A stretch of DNA of 64,000 nucleotides, taken from NCBI RefSeq assembly GCF_030296755.1, contig NZ_AP027741.1, positions 1,985,475 to 2,049,474 of the forward strand, given 5' to 3'. Position 1 is the first letter of the stretch; every line of letters starts with the position of its first letter. This document shows, one piece after another, positions 54,016 to 62,891 of this stretch. Position numbers and translations under genes: made by a program. Under the pieces are notes generated by a model. The model saw only the letters and a list, made by a program, of their open reading frames with translations. It was not told where the DNA came from and searched no databases. The DNA is from Methylophaga marina (GTDB taxonomy: Bacteria > Pseudomonadota > Gammaproteobacteria > Nitrosococcales > Methylophagaceae).

Positions 54016-55347
54016 CTATGAGGCGACTGCTTCGTCGACATCCTGCGGAACTTGGTCACGCACGTCAATTTTGCCTGTGACGGCGGCTGAGATCAGTGTT
54101 ATCCGACGTTCCATAAGCAAATTAATACACTTTCTTGCCTTGGACTTAATTTCATCTATTTTATTGAGCTTATTCTGCGTATCCGAGATCACAGCTTGTT
54201 GCTGCTTTTCTGGCATGACTCTGAAGGGAAAATTCTTAATTTGCTCAGGGCTGATATGTGGAACACTTACACCAGTCAAGTCTGCTTCTATGTACGATTT
54301 AAACTCATTACTAGATAAGATGAGGTAAAGATAGGCTTGGCAAAGGCCTCCGAGTGCTCGTAATCGCGCGACTCGCTGAACAAGTAGAGATGGGAGGTCA
54401 TGTTTACTGACCATGGCCACTCTTGCCCCTGATGAAATCCAAGGTCTATCCATGCCAAATACAATGTCACCCGTTTGTAATATGTATTCACTAAATTCTC
54501 GTAGGCAGTCATGGGGCCAGTAAACAGTATCACGCCATTTAACATTCCCAACTCCAACATTTACTCCTCGAAGTAGACGTATGTCATCTTCATTATGGCT
54601 AAACTCGGAACTTGGGAAAGCAAAGCCAGTAGTCAAATTGACATAATGGCTCAATCGTGAACTTTGAGAGTCACTACTCAGCTTCACAGCATGTGAAATG
54701 ACAGCCTGACGCTTCTCTTCCAGTAGCTCAATCAGTCGCTGTTGCTTTTCAATCAGGCGGTCGATTTTGGCAGTTTCACGGTCGAGGAAGACGGCGATTT
54801 GGGTTTGTTCGTATCGAGGGGGAAAACAAAACTTCTCAGACAGGTATGCCTCTGAGTCGATATTCTGTATGCCCGTGTTTTGCTTAATCGAACAGGTGTT
54901 CAGCTTGGAGTCATAAATGCAAGCAAACATGTAGTTCAAGAACTTCGAGTTATGGCTTTCAAGCGGGGTCATCTTTGCGACGAAGTTAGATGTCACCGCA
55001 TCAAAATTCTTGTCGAAGAGTACAACTTGTCCGACAGGTGTCTTTTCACCACCACCAGACTTTTCCAGCAGGAGATCGCCATTTTTCAACAGACGATGCT
55101 CCCTATCTTTTTGCTCAATCTTTCTCAAAGTGTAACCGGATGACTTGATCGTTAGCTTGGCACGATCAAAATCGGCCACTCTCACTACAACAATGTCATT
55201 GTCGTCCATATCTGGGTCAGAACCCCAAAGTCCGTTCTTACAACCGTCAACCGCTCGTTTCAGTTGCATGAAGGTCCAGTGTGAAGGAGCAACTTCCCAG
55301 TTGGTATCGATACTCTTCAGGTCACTATATGCTCTGTACTTGCTCAC
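54016..55347 (-). CDS. hsdS: Type I restriction-modification specificity subunit HsdS
   Basis: A 443-residue protein with two target-recognition domains (about 15-165 and 225-385), separated by helical conserved regions. YEQTQIAVFLDRETAKIDRL followed by IEKQQRLIELLEEKRQAVIS is the central conserved coiled coil, and MPEKQQQAVISDTQNKLNKI starts the second. The TRDs define the bipartite DNA target, which cannot be read by eye. Its ATG overlaps the hsdM stop by four bases (ATGA). Confidence 0.92.
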   Translation of the reverse strand: MSKYRAYSDLKSIDTNWEVAPSHWTFMQLKRAVDGCKNGLWGSDPDMDDNDIVVVRVADFDRAKLTIKSSGYTLRKIEQKDREHRLLKNGDLLLEKSGGGEKTPVGQVVLFDKNFDAVTSNFVAKMTPLESHNSKFLNYMFACIYDSKLNTCSIKQNTGIQNIDSEAYLSEKFCFPPRYEQTQIAVFLDRETAKIDRLIEKQQRLIELLEEKRQAVISHAVKLSSDSQSSRLSHYVNLTTGFAFPSSEFSHNEDDIRLLRGVNVGVGNVKWRDTVYWPHDCLREFSEYILQTGDIVFGMDRPWISSGARVAMVSKHDLPSLLVQRVARLRALGGLCQAYLYLILSSNEFKSYIEADLTGVSVPHISPEQIKNFPFRVMPEKQQQAVISDTQNKLNKIDEIKSKARKCINLLMERRITLISAAVTGKIDVRDQVPQDVDEAVAS

Positions 55348-57305
55348 ACATGCACCTCTTGCAGTAGCTCCAGAATCTCTGCCGTCACTTGGTCAAGCTC
55401 AGCATCAATCTCTTCCAGTGGACGAGGCGGCACATACTTGTAGAAATGGCGGTTGAAGGGAATCTCGTAACCGACCTTGGTCTTGTCATAATCAATCCAC
55501 GCACCCGGCACGTGCGGGATTACCTCACGCTGGAAGTAGGTGTCGATGTCTTCTTTCAGCGGCACGTTCTCGTAATCGCGTAGCTCGCTGTCTGGCTCTG
55601 GATTGCCTTTGTTATCTGTACAAACTTCGGCATTTTCATCGCGTTCGCTGAAGGCCGATAGAATAGCTTTCTTGAGCGGTGCGCCTCCCTTAACCTGCGC
55701 CTGTTTGAGCGCTTTTTCCATGTCCTTGATGAATGTGTCGCGGTTTAGGTATAAACCACGCTCAGACAGCGGTTCAAGCGCTCTGGTGATTGCTTGTTGT
55801 TCTGTCTCTTTAAGCTTGGTAAATGCCTTGTTATCAGACAGCCTTTCAAGACGCTCCTCATCAACTAGGAAGTTGAGTTTGAGCGGGCGCTCGACGGTGA
55901 TTCGCTGATAGCCAAAGTCGCTGTTGTCGAAGATTTTGCTTTGCTCGTTTGCTTCGAAGTTGCCGAACAGTTCGGTGATGGTTTTGATTTGCTCTGGAGC
56001 AATCTGCTTACGTTTGCTGCCGAGGCTTTTGCGCATGGGGCTGTGGAACTCGGTGGCATTGATGAGTTGCACCTTGCCTTTGCGCTGAGGCTTCTTCTGG
56101 TTAGTGATGATCCAGATGTAGGTGGCGATGCCTGTGTTGTAAAACATGTCGGTCGGCAAAGCCACAATCGCTTCCAGCCAGTCGTTTTCAATGATCCAAC
56201 GACGGATTTCAGACTCACCACTCCCAGCACTGCCTGTGAACAGCGGAGAGCCGTTGAGTACGACAGCCAGCCGAGAGGGGTCACCATTTCGGTTGAACTT
56301 GCTAATCATGTGTTGCACAAACAGCAGCGAACCATCACTGACACGTGGCAGGCCAGCACCGAAGCGACCGTTGTAACCAAGCGAGTTAGCTTCTTCCTTG
56401 ATGGCTTTCTCGACCTTCTTCCACTCCACACCGAAGGGCGGATTGGACAGCATATAGTCGAACTGCTCGTCTTCCAGACCGTCCTGGCTGAAGCTGTTGC
56501 CGGGATGGATATTCTTTGCGTTCTGGCCTTTGATAATCATGTCCGACTTACAAATGCCGTAGGACTCGTCGTTAAGCTCCTGACCGTACACTTCAAGGTG
56601 GGCGTCTGGGTTGAGTTCTCGCAGATATTCTTCGGCGATACTGAGCATGCCGCCAGTACCACAGGCAGGGTCATACAGCTTGCGGATAACGCCACGCTTG
56701 GACAGTACGTCAGCGTCCTCATAGAACAGCAGGTCGACCATCAAGCGAATAACCTCACGCGGGGTGAAGTGCTCACCGGCCGTCTCGTTGCTTTGCTCAG
56801 AGAAGCGGCGGATGAGCTCCTCAAACATGTAACCCATTTGCAGGTTGCTGACAGCTTCTGGATGCAGGTCAGCTTGAGCGAACTTGCTCACGACCAGATA
56901 GAGCAGGTTGTCTTTGTCGAGCCGCGTGATTTGCTCTGGCAGCTTGAAGCGGTCGATGAAAATTTCGCGGGCATCATCACTGAAACTGTTGATGAATAGA
57001 TTTAGATTGGCGGCAATATTGTCAGGGTCGTCCAGCAGTTTCTTGAATGTATATGAGCTGGTATTGTGGAAGTTTTGCTTCGCCGCCATGTTCAGCATGG
57101 TCTCGCGCATCGTATGGTCGATGTTCTCAGGCAAAGACGCTTGTTTGGCTAGTACATCGTCTTTGGTGGCCTCCAATACACAGTCAAGGCGACGTAGAAC
57201 CGTGAAGGGTAGAATAACACGGCCGTATTCCGACTGTTTGAAGTTACCCCGTAAAATGTCGGCAATTGACCAAATGAAGCTGACGCTGGTACTGAAATTT
57301 TCCAA
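55344..57305 (-). CDS. hsdM: Type I restriction-modification DNA methyltransferase HsdM
   Basis: A 653-residue N6-adenine methyltransferase. The N-terminal HsdM domain begins ENFSTSVSFIWSIADILRG. AdoMet motif I is YDPACGTGGMLSIAEEYL (near residue 215) and motif IV is MLSNPPFGVEWKK. The start is TTG: AGGGA lies seven bases upstream, an in-frame stop lies 24 bases upstream, and no ATG or GTG lies between. It pairs with HsdS to protect host DNA and is first in the operon. Confidence 0.92.
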   Translation of the reverse strand: MENFSTSVSFIWSIADILRGNFKQSEYGRVILPFTVLRRLDCVLEATKDDVLAKQASLPENIDHTMRETMLNMAAKQNFHNTSSYTFKKLLDDPDNIAANLNLFINSFSDDAREIFIDRFKLPEQITRLDKDNLLYLVVSKFAQADLHPEAVSNLQMGYMFEELIRRFSEQSNETAGEHFTPREVIRLMVDLLFYEDADVLSKRGVIRKLYDPACGTGGMLSIAEEYLRELNPDAHLEVYGQELNDESYGICKSDMIIKGQNAKNIHPGNSFSQDGLEDEQFDYMLSNPPFGVEWKKVEKAIKEEANSLGYNGRFGAGLPRVSDGSLLFVQHMISKFNRNGDPSRLAVVLNGSPLFTGSAGSGESEIRRWIIENDWLEAIVALPTDMFYNTGIATYIWIITNQKKPQRKGKVQLINATEFHSPMRKSLGSKRKQIAPEQIKTITELFGNFEANEQSKIFDNSDFGYQRITVERPLKLNFLVDEERLERLSDNKAFTKLKETEQQAITRALEPLSERGLYLNRDTFIKDMEKALKQAQVKGGAPLKKAILSAFSERDENAEVCTDNKGNPEPDSELRDYENVPLKEDIDTYFQREVIPHVPGAWIDYDKTKVGYEIPFNRHFYKYVPPRPLEEIDAELDQVTAEILELLQEVHV

Positions 57306-58306
57306 GATGTTGTCCCTGATGGTGTTTCTCTAAGCACGTCAGGATAGCTGAACTATCGTGAGCTTGACTAGCAGTGATCCGTTTATCGATAGTAAAATTG
57401 CTATTTGAAATAACCATTCACGTCAGCAAGGACTTATTTGGTGTTGGAACAACAAGCCTTGTTCGTGATTGATGTAGATATTTACAGGTAGATCGAAAAA
57501 CTGCTTTTCTATTGATCTCACGTTGACCTCACGTTGATGTCAAAACGAAGTTCTTCTTTGATGTGGGTAGCAAGTCAGCTCATGTTAGAGACATGAAAAT
57601 TGTCTTAAAGTCAGTTCTGCTAACACTTTCATGAGTTGTCCAAAGGTAATATTGACCGAAGTTCTGTTGAAACACTGCCCTCTATAAGGCTGTTTTTTTG
57701 GGAGGCGGTTTTTATTGAAGGTATGGTCTTCAGCTATTTACATTATTTCTAGGACTCTGTTGTTTGTTGGGAGAATAATAGATTTTTGTGGGTTGTTTTT
57801 TTTCAACCATTTTCCTTGTTGTTACAAGTGCATATGAACACTTCAAAGCAATGGATTACTTATCTTTACTTCTCTCATAGAAGTATTTAACAAAGAGTCA
57901 GTACCAAGTTTATTTTTAATGGTACTTGGTAGTTGTCTGGATCTAACTTCGCTGATAGATTAATTTCTAAACCTCAATGTTTTATCGGTAGCTTGAACGT
58001 TCGGACATTGTTGTAAGTAATCAGCAGTATTTACTGTTGATAGTGCCTCAGAAGGGACCAGCAATAGGGCACACAGACGGAGTTGTCTCGAAAGAGATCA
58101 TCACAGTCGGGCTGGTGAGTTGATTCAGATACCTCATGACTAATCTGTTTCAGCAAGACTAAATGTGGTGAGGTCACGTCCCCTAACTGAACGGATGTCT
58201 GTCCGGTAGGGGTATGACTCAACTAACTCTGTATTGGATTATGGGGTTAGGGGAGTTATGCCTACTAACTACCGGATGTATTAATTAAACACTAAAATAT
58301 ACTTTA
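57306..58306. other. Gene-free stretch upstream of hsdM
   Basis: About 1 kb of AT-rich DNA with no supportable gene. The hsdM promoter must lie in its left part. Visible features are a short near-duplicate (CTCACGTTGA twice at about 57518-57538) and scattered T-runs. The only frame, at 58031-58222 on the minus strand, lacks a ribosome-binding site and family features. The integrase attachment site may lie here or in the adjacent 8-bp repeat, but I cannot identify it. Confidence 0.5.
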
Positions 58307-58434
58307 AGAACCATAGAACCATAGAACCATAGAACCATAGAACCATAGAACCATAGAACCATAGAACCATAGAACCATAGAACCATAGAACCATAGAACC
58401 ATAGAACCATAGAACCATAGAACCATAGAACCAT
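58307..58434. repeat. Sixteen perfect tandem copies of AGAACCAT
   Basis: The 8-bp unit is repeated 16 times without a mismatch over 128 bp, ending 27 bases before the integrase stop codon. It is not inside any gene. A perfect array of this type is prone to slippage and is probably of variable length between strains. Confidence 0.95.
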
Positions 58435-58461
58435 ACCTTCGAACTTATCTTGTGAAGTTAC

Positions 58462-59685
58462 TTAATTAAGTACTGCAACGGCCTCAGATAGATGGGCTGG
58501 AGCAAGGTGGGCATAGCGGAGTGTCATCTTAATATCGGTATGACCCAACAGCTCACGGACGCTATTCAAATCGATGCCAGCTGATACAAGCCGGCTTGCA
58601 AAGTGGTGACGTAAATCGTGGAGACGGAAGTCTTGGATTTGAGCATCACGGAGAAGCACCTTCCATGCTTTGTCGATGTTAGTGAAGCGTTCACCGTTTT
58701 TGCCGACGAATACACAACCGGATGACCGTTTGGTTTGTTTGTGCCAAACATCTAAAACGCGAAATGCTTCTTTGTTTAGAGGTATGTAACGTGTTTGACC
58801 CGTTTTAGACGTGTTGCCAACTACAGTAATGCGTTTGTTGATGAAGTCGACATCTTGCCAGCGAAGGTTGAACATTTCGCCTCGACGCATACCGGTATTT
58901 ATCAGCAATAACACCATAGGATGAACGTGATCCGGAAAACCGCCTAAGATCGCTTCTAAGCGTGTAAAACGACCGCCAGTATAGAATGGGTTAGATTCGG
59001 TCAAACGACGATCACGTGATCGCAGGGTGGCTCTCAGACGCTGTTCTTCATCACTTGTAAGGTATCGAATGATGGCACGGCTATCTGACTTTTGTTTCTT
59101 CACTTTGCTGATGGGATTTTGTTGAATAATCTCCCACTCAACAGCCCGATTGAACATGGCTTTAATCGTACCTATGTATCGGTTAGAAGTTGAAGCGCTT
59201 AGACCTTCTTTGTGACGCTTTGAACGCCAGCTTTCTATGTCCCATGCAGTCACTTTGTCTAGTTGTTTACCAAAGAGATGTTTGAACTGATTGAACGGTA
59301 GTTTAGCTTTTGGGGCTTTGTGGTGAGCAGTGAACCAAGGAAGGTATGTGTCGCAGATAAAATCACCGAGCTTTGGCACGGGTTTTATTTCTCGTGCAGC
59401 TTGTTTTTCGCGCTGGATGTCACGACCAAGTTTCACTTGTGCGTAGAGCTGCTCTGCTAGTTTACGAGCAGCTGGAACGGAGAGAGCAGGGTAACTACCC
59501 ATCGTATAACGCAAACGACGGCCATCTGGGGCGGTGTACATCAAACTGAAAGTCATTGTGCCGGAGATGTAGCGCTTCAATTTGAAGCCGGCAATAATGG
59601 TGTCTGTGACTTCAAAATGCTTGTCGGTTTGTTGTTGGCTTAGCTTGGTAGCAATGGCGGGTGTGAGTTTGTGTTTGTAGTCCAT
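58462..59685 (-). CDS. Tyrosine-type site-specific integrase
   Basis: A 407-residue phage/island-type integrase. The N-terminal arm-binding domain (DUF4102 type) includes YTMGSYPALSVPAARKLAEQ. A SAM-like core-binding domain follows (about 105-205). The catalytic domain has Arg in TGMRRGEMFNLR, Lys in GNTSKTGQTR, HDLRHHFASRL, LGHTDIKMT and the nucleophile Tyr in TLRYAHLAP, so all catalytic residues are present. It should move the restriction island. Most integrases of this type use a tRNA end, but no intact tRNA lies beside it. Confidence 0.92.
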   Translation of the reverse strand: MDYKHKLTPAIATKLSQQQTDKHFEVTDTIIAGFKLKRYISGTMTFSLMYTAPDGRRLRYTMGSYPALSVPAARKLAEQLYAQVKLGRDIQREKQAAREIKPVPKLGDFICDTYLPWFTAHHKAPKAKLPFNQFKHLFGKQLDKVTAWDIESWRSKRHKEGLSASTSNRYIGTIKAMFNRAVEWEIIQQNPISKVKKQKSDSRAIIRYLTSDEEQRLRATLRSRDRRLTESNPFYTGGRFTRLEAILGGFPDHVHPMVLLLINTGMRRGEMFNLRWQDVDFINKRITVVGNTSKTGQTRYIPLNKEAFRVLDVWHKQTKRSSGCVFVGKNGERFTNIDKAWKVLLRDAQIQDFRLHDLRHHFASRLVSAGIDLNSVRELLGHTDIKMTLRYAHLAPAHLSEAVAVLN

Positions 59686-59752
59686 ATAACGGCTCTGTGG
59701 CTTGTTTTAAGCCAGTTTAGCAAGCCGAGGTAGGTTGCCAAGGATAGGTAAT
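59658..59752. repeat. Integrase 5' end/upstream module, copy A (the intact gene)
   Basis: The first codons of the integrase plus about 65 bases upstream. This block recurs at 61893-61985 and 62745-62806. Shared blocks include TATAGTCCATATA-like text, CGGCTCTGTGGCTTGTTTT, AAGCCGAGGTAGGTTGCCAA and GGAT. In each case a rightward gene begins 50 to 90 bases further on. Confidence 0.8.
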
Positions 59753-59804
59753 GTGAAGGATACTTCGGAACATTAAAAAAAAGAGTCAATACAAGCTACT
59801 TAAT

Positions 59805-60122
59805 ATGGATATTGTAAAACTTAAGCTCAATGAGGCTAACATAAAAAACAGTCATTTCTACTTATCCTCTGTAATGGAATTGATCCCTGATGAGGCTATA
59901 GGAGGTTCTAATAAAAAAGCTTTAGCCGAGCGGCTTTTGGAAATTCATTATGGAGCAAAAGGTTCTCCAGTAAAGACTGACGTTGCGGGTGACAAAAAGA
60001 TTTTCAGAAGTCGTGGATGGGGTCGCACTTTCTTCAGGGCGCATCGACTTAATCCTGGAGACTACATTGTGATAGAGAAAACAGATGATTTTATTCTGCA
60101 TGTCTATCCCCAAAGAGACTAA
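59805..60122 (+). CDS. Small protein with B3-like C-terminal fold, partner of Mrr gene
   Basis: A 105-residue protein. The C-terminal half, RSRGWGRTFFRAHRLNPGDY followed by IVIEKTDDFILHVYP, resembles the pseudobarrel pattern of B3/EcoRII-N type DNA-binding domains (basic strand, turn, L-x-x-G-D, then V-I-E), but this is judged by eye. The N-terminal half is helical (EAIGGSNKKALAERLLEIHY). It lies 57 bases upstream of the Mrr gene in the same direction, so a joint role in restriction is plausible. I do not recognise a named family. Confidence 0.55.
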   Translation: MDIVKLKLNEANIKNSHFYLSSVMELIPDEAIGGSNKKALAERLLEIHYGAKGSPVKTDVAGDKKIFRSRGWGRTFFRAHRLNPGDYIVIEKTDDFILHVYPQRD

Positions 60123-60179
60123 TACTCAGAAGCCAAAGCGCCAAAAGCGTATGGTTATCTCACAGAACTGTATAGAAAT

Positions 60180-61100
60180 ATGACGATACCTACATTTGAA
60201 CAAATCATGCCCGTTATTCTCGACTTGGCGATAGAAGCTGACAGCATAGCTATTCGTAAGTGCATGGATGTGATTGCCGATCGTTTTCATCTGACTGAAG
60301 AAGAACGCGAACAAACGTTACCCAGCGGTAAGCAAAAGGTACTTTACAACCGTACTTACTGGGCATCTTTTGATTTGCTAAAAGCCGGACTCTTGAACAA
60401 GAGTCAGCGTGGCATATACGTAATTACTGAGCGTGGTCGGCAGGTTCATGCAACTGATAGAAACAAGCTCGGCAGACAGTACTTAAGTCGCTTCCCAGAA
60501 TACGCCGAGTACATCTCTCCTAACAAGTCGAACGATTCTGAAAGTCAATCAAGCGATATAGCTGAAACAGTGACGCTCACACCTCAAGAACGTATCGAAA
60601 AAGCCCATCGGGAATTGAATCAGATTCTCAAAGCTAACCTCATGGAACGTATTTTGTCTTGCTCACCAGAGTTCTTCGAGAAGTTGATTATCGATCTGAT
60701 GATCGGTATGGGATATGGCGGCAGTTTGAAAGAAGCTGCTGAGCATGTTGGGAAGGCAAATGACGGTGGTATTGATGGTGTTATCAACGAAGACCAACTT
60801 GGACTAGACCGTATCTACCTCCAAGCCAAACGCTATGCAAAAGGCAACACAGTAGGCCGTCAGGCGCTTCAGGGCTTTGCTGGTAGCCTTCTTGGGCGAG
60901 GGGCAAATAAAGGTGTATTTGTCATAACATCAAGCTTCACGCAGGGCGCTGTCGACTACGTTGAGAACTTGCCGCAACGGATTGTATTGATTGATGGTGA
61001 GCAATTAACAAGTTTGATGGTTAAGTATGGTGTTGGGGTTCGAATGGAGCAGCGTTTTGAGCTGATGAAGGCTGATGAAGACTACTACATTGAGGACTAA
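60180..61100 (+). CDS. Mrr-type restriction endonuclease (type IV)
   Basis: A 306-residue protein. The N-terminal winged-helix Mrr_N domain (about 1-105) holds VLYNRTYWASFDLLKAGLLN and RGIYVITERGRQV. The C-terminal Mrr_cat domain has FEKLIIDLMIGMGYGG, the nuclease residues in NDGGIDGVI and YLQAKRYAKG (D...QxK form of the PD-(D/E)xK fold), and GVFVITSSFTQGAVDY. Such enzymes cut modified DNA. It lies in the island with the type I system; a type IV enzyme must tolerate the host's HsdM methylation. Confidence 0.9.
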   Translation: MTIPTFEQIMPVILDLAIEADSIAIRKCMDVIADRFHLTEEEREQTLPSGKQKVLYNRTYWASFDLLKAGLLNKSQRGIYVITERGRQVHATDRNKLGRQYLSRFPEYAEYISPNKSNDSESQSSDIAETVTLTPQERIEKAHRELNQILKANLMERILSCSPEFFEKLIIDLMIGMGYGGSLKEAAEHVGKANDGGIDGVINEDQLGLDRIYLQAKRYAKGNTVGRQALQGFAGSLLGRGANKGVFVITSSFTQGAVDYVENLPQRIVLIDGEQLTSLMVKYGVGVRMEQRFELMKADEDYYIED

Positions 61101-61145
61101 GCTTGTGACAGTAAGGAAATTCATACTTGAGGATCGTGTTCACAA

Positions 61146-61826
61146 GTGGAAGCGTTAATATCAACTATAGTTGACTCTATATCTGACTTGTTCGGCTATT
61201 TTTCTAGCTGGCAATGGAGTGTTATAACTCAAAGCATTACAAGTATTGGAATGCTCTACATAGCATACAGAGCCCTCAACTCATGGAAACATCAGCAGAG
61301 TACACATCGAGTTATAGATTTTTTGGATCAACTTACGGATACAGTGCATGACTTTGTAAATTCAGTTTCGTTACCAGTTACGAGATTAAAATTCATAAAA
61401 ATAGGAATTGAGTAGACTAAGTGGGATATAAGTATTGATAAGAAGCTAAAGTATCCTGAGTTAGTGAAATATGTCGAAAAAAATGGTGTTGTGCAGGCAG
61501 AAAAACTAATTTCTGCTCTCGACAACTGCAATGCTTCAATCCATCGAATAAGATCATTACTGGTTAAGGGACAAGTCTTAGGAATAAGCAATTATGAGCA
61601 GTGTGTCACAGCTTGTGAAAAAGTTATTTGGCAGTTTGAAAGGTTACAGGTTGTTTATGCTGTTTTAAGTAGTCCAAATCTTAATCCGAACCATCCAGAA
61701 GTCGAGAAAATGATGGAAGTCATGCTTGAAATTACTCCAGAAAGTATCAATGACTACCTTGCGGAGAATCAACGCCAGTTTCTGACGTTTGTAAAAAATG
61801 TCTATGAAGAACAGTTCAAACTATAG
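61146..61826 (+). pseudogene. Membrane-anchored protein of unknown function interrupted by one in-frame TAG
   Basis: A 227-codon frame with a single amber codon at 61413-61415. The first 89 codons start at GTG and hold a hydrophobic segment (VITQSITSIGMLYIAYRAL) and a helical part. After the TAG the same frame goes on TKWDISIDKKLKYPELVKYV and 120 more codons of helical protein (ALDNCNASIHRIRSLLVKGQ; ACEKVIWQFERLQVVYAVLS). No frameshift is needed. It may be a nonsense mutant, a suppressed gene, or two separate genes; I see no ribosome-binding site for a restart at 61464. No family is recognised. Confidence 0.6.
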
Positions 61827-61892
61827 TCACTGAATTAAAAGCTACTGTTCAACTACTGAGTTACTGAGTCAATGCTCCCTTAGCTCTCTCAA

Positions 61893-61985
61893 GCTGGGGT
61901 GTTAGCTTGTGATTATAGTCCATATACGGCTATGTGGCTTGTTTTTAAGCTAGTTTATCAAGCCGACGTAGGTTGCCAAGGATGG
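61893..61985. repeat. Integrase 5' end/upstream module, copy B (remnant)
   Basis: Read leftward, it begins with ATGGACTATAATCACAAGCT (MDYNHKLTP, compare MDYKHKLTP of the intact integrase) and loses frame homology after about 10 codons. The upstream part keeps GGCTATGTGGCTTG, AAGCCGACGTAGGTTGCCAA and GGAT. Identity to copy A is about 85 percent by eye. Confidence 0.75.
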
Positions 61986-62060
61986 ATGGTCTGGGCCCAT
62001 ATTCGTTGCACTTTTTTGGGAGCTTTGTAGTTTTCACTGAACTACTTGAGAGTATTGAAA

Positions 62061-62483
62061 ATGAAAAAAAGAGTCACTGTTACCATCAAGAAGGCCGGAT
62101 TCAGAGCAACTAAAACAGAAGTAGGTGTCACAAAAAAAGGAAACAAAATAACTTCTGAAAGAAGTGCTGATATATCTCTCTCAGATGATAAATCTTCAGA
62201 AGCTGCAAATACTCAAGCTCATCTAGATCTATCAACAGTATCAAAAGAACAAAGATGTCCAATGTGCGGCGAGACTATAACGAAAAAGTACAGGAAACAC
62301 ACGAAAAGCTGTCAGCAAAGAATTGAGAAAGAGAGAAAAGAGAAACGAGCGATGTTCAATGCTCAGCTAAAAAAGCTGAGGAAAAGTCAGATAAGTTCGA
62401 CAGGATACAAACCTAAAACCAAGAGCATTACCAGCAAGAAAAAAAGCATGGAGACATTGTCCTCTATTCTCAAGTGGGAGTAA
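62061..62483 (+). CDS. Lysine-rich protein with a CxxC...HxxxxC zinc finger
   Basis: A 140-residue very basic protein. A zinc-finger-like motif CPMCGETITKKYRKHTKSCQ lies at about residues 72-91, flanked by Lys/Arg-rich segments; the N-terminal VTVTIKKAGFRATKTEVGVT looks like two beta-strands. It probably binds nucleic acid. The ATG at 62061 has a weak upstream site; an earlier TTG frame extends to 62046. It follows the second integrase-5' module by 75 bases and overlaps the next small gene. I do not recognise a family. Confidence 0.55.
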   Translation: MKKRVTVTIKKAGFRATKTEVGVTKKGNKITSERSADISLSDDKSSEAANTQAHLDLSTVSKEQRCPMCGETITKKYRKHTKSCQQRIEKERKEKRAMFNAQLKKLRKSQISSTGYKPKTKSITSKKKSMETLSSILKWE

Positions 62484-62683
62484 GGAATGATGAGGTGCTT
62501 TTTTGTTCATTATGCAAGAAAAAATCATCTACAACATGGCGTTACACTAAGAGCAATAAAGGCCCGGTTGACTTGTGTATAAATTGCAAAGCAGTGGCGC
62601 CCAGAATGAAACAGAAATCAAGACGGGAAGGTTTTTTGATAAGACTTCCTGGTTCGTTTGAGAATGGTAAATCTAGTAAATAG
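62474..62683 (+). CDS. Small zinc-ribbon-like protein
   Basis: A 69-residue protein with two CxxC pairs, FCSLCKKK and LCINCKAV, spaced 20 residues apart, and a basic C-terminus (KQKSRREGFLIRLPGS). The start is GTG at 62474, ten bases before the end of the preceding gene, preceded by no strong ribosome-binding site, so translational coupling is likely. The two adjacent small zinc proteins may form a complex. The family is unknown. Confidence 0.5.
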   Translation: MGVRNDEVLFCSLCKKKSSTTWRYTKSNKGPVDLCINCKAVAPRMKQKSRREGFLIRLPGSFENGKSSK

Positions 62684-62744
62684 ATATTGGAGTCGGTTAA
62701 CTTTGATATGGATGGTATCTCTCATTTTGCCTTAGCTTTTTGCC

Positions 62745-62806
62745 AAGGCGGCATTAGACTTGATTTATAGTCCACATAGTTAGTTTCTGATAGTTTGGCA
62801 AGCCAA
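62745..62806. repeat. Integrase 5' end/upstream module, copy C (decayed)
   Basis: Read leftward, it holds GTGGACTATAAATCAAGTCT (VDYKSSL, compare MDYKHKL), and its upstream side keeps a shortened TTTGGCAAGCCAAG. Divergence from copies A and B is greater, so this may be the oldest. Confidence 0.55.
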
Positions 62807-62891
62807 GTGAATACGCACAGTACAACGGCTGGACACATGTAATGTACTTGTGTAGTTTTCTCGGTTCTTAAAGTAATACGAAAAGGACTTC

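Noticed and set aside
53124-54080. Long plus-strand frames of 143 and 161 codons
   Set aside because: Antisense to hsdR, in a GC-richer stretch where long shadow frames are expected.
55941-56999. A 352-codon plus-strand frame
   Set aside because: It lies wholly antisense to hsdM, whose methyltransferase motifs are intact, and shows no family features.
58031-58222. 63-codon minus-strand frame between integrase and hsdM
   Set aside because: No ribosome-binding site, no recognisable features and not positioned in an operon.
58307-58434. CRISPR array
   Set aside because: The 8-bp units are contiguous, with no spacers, and no cas genes are present.
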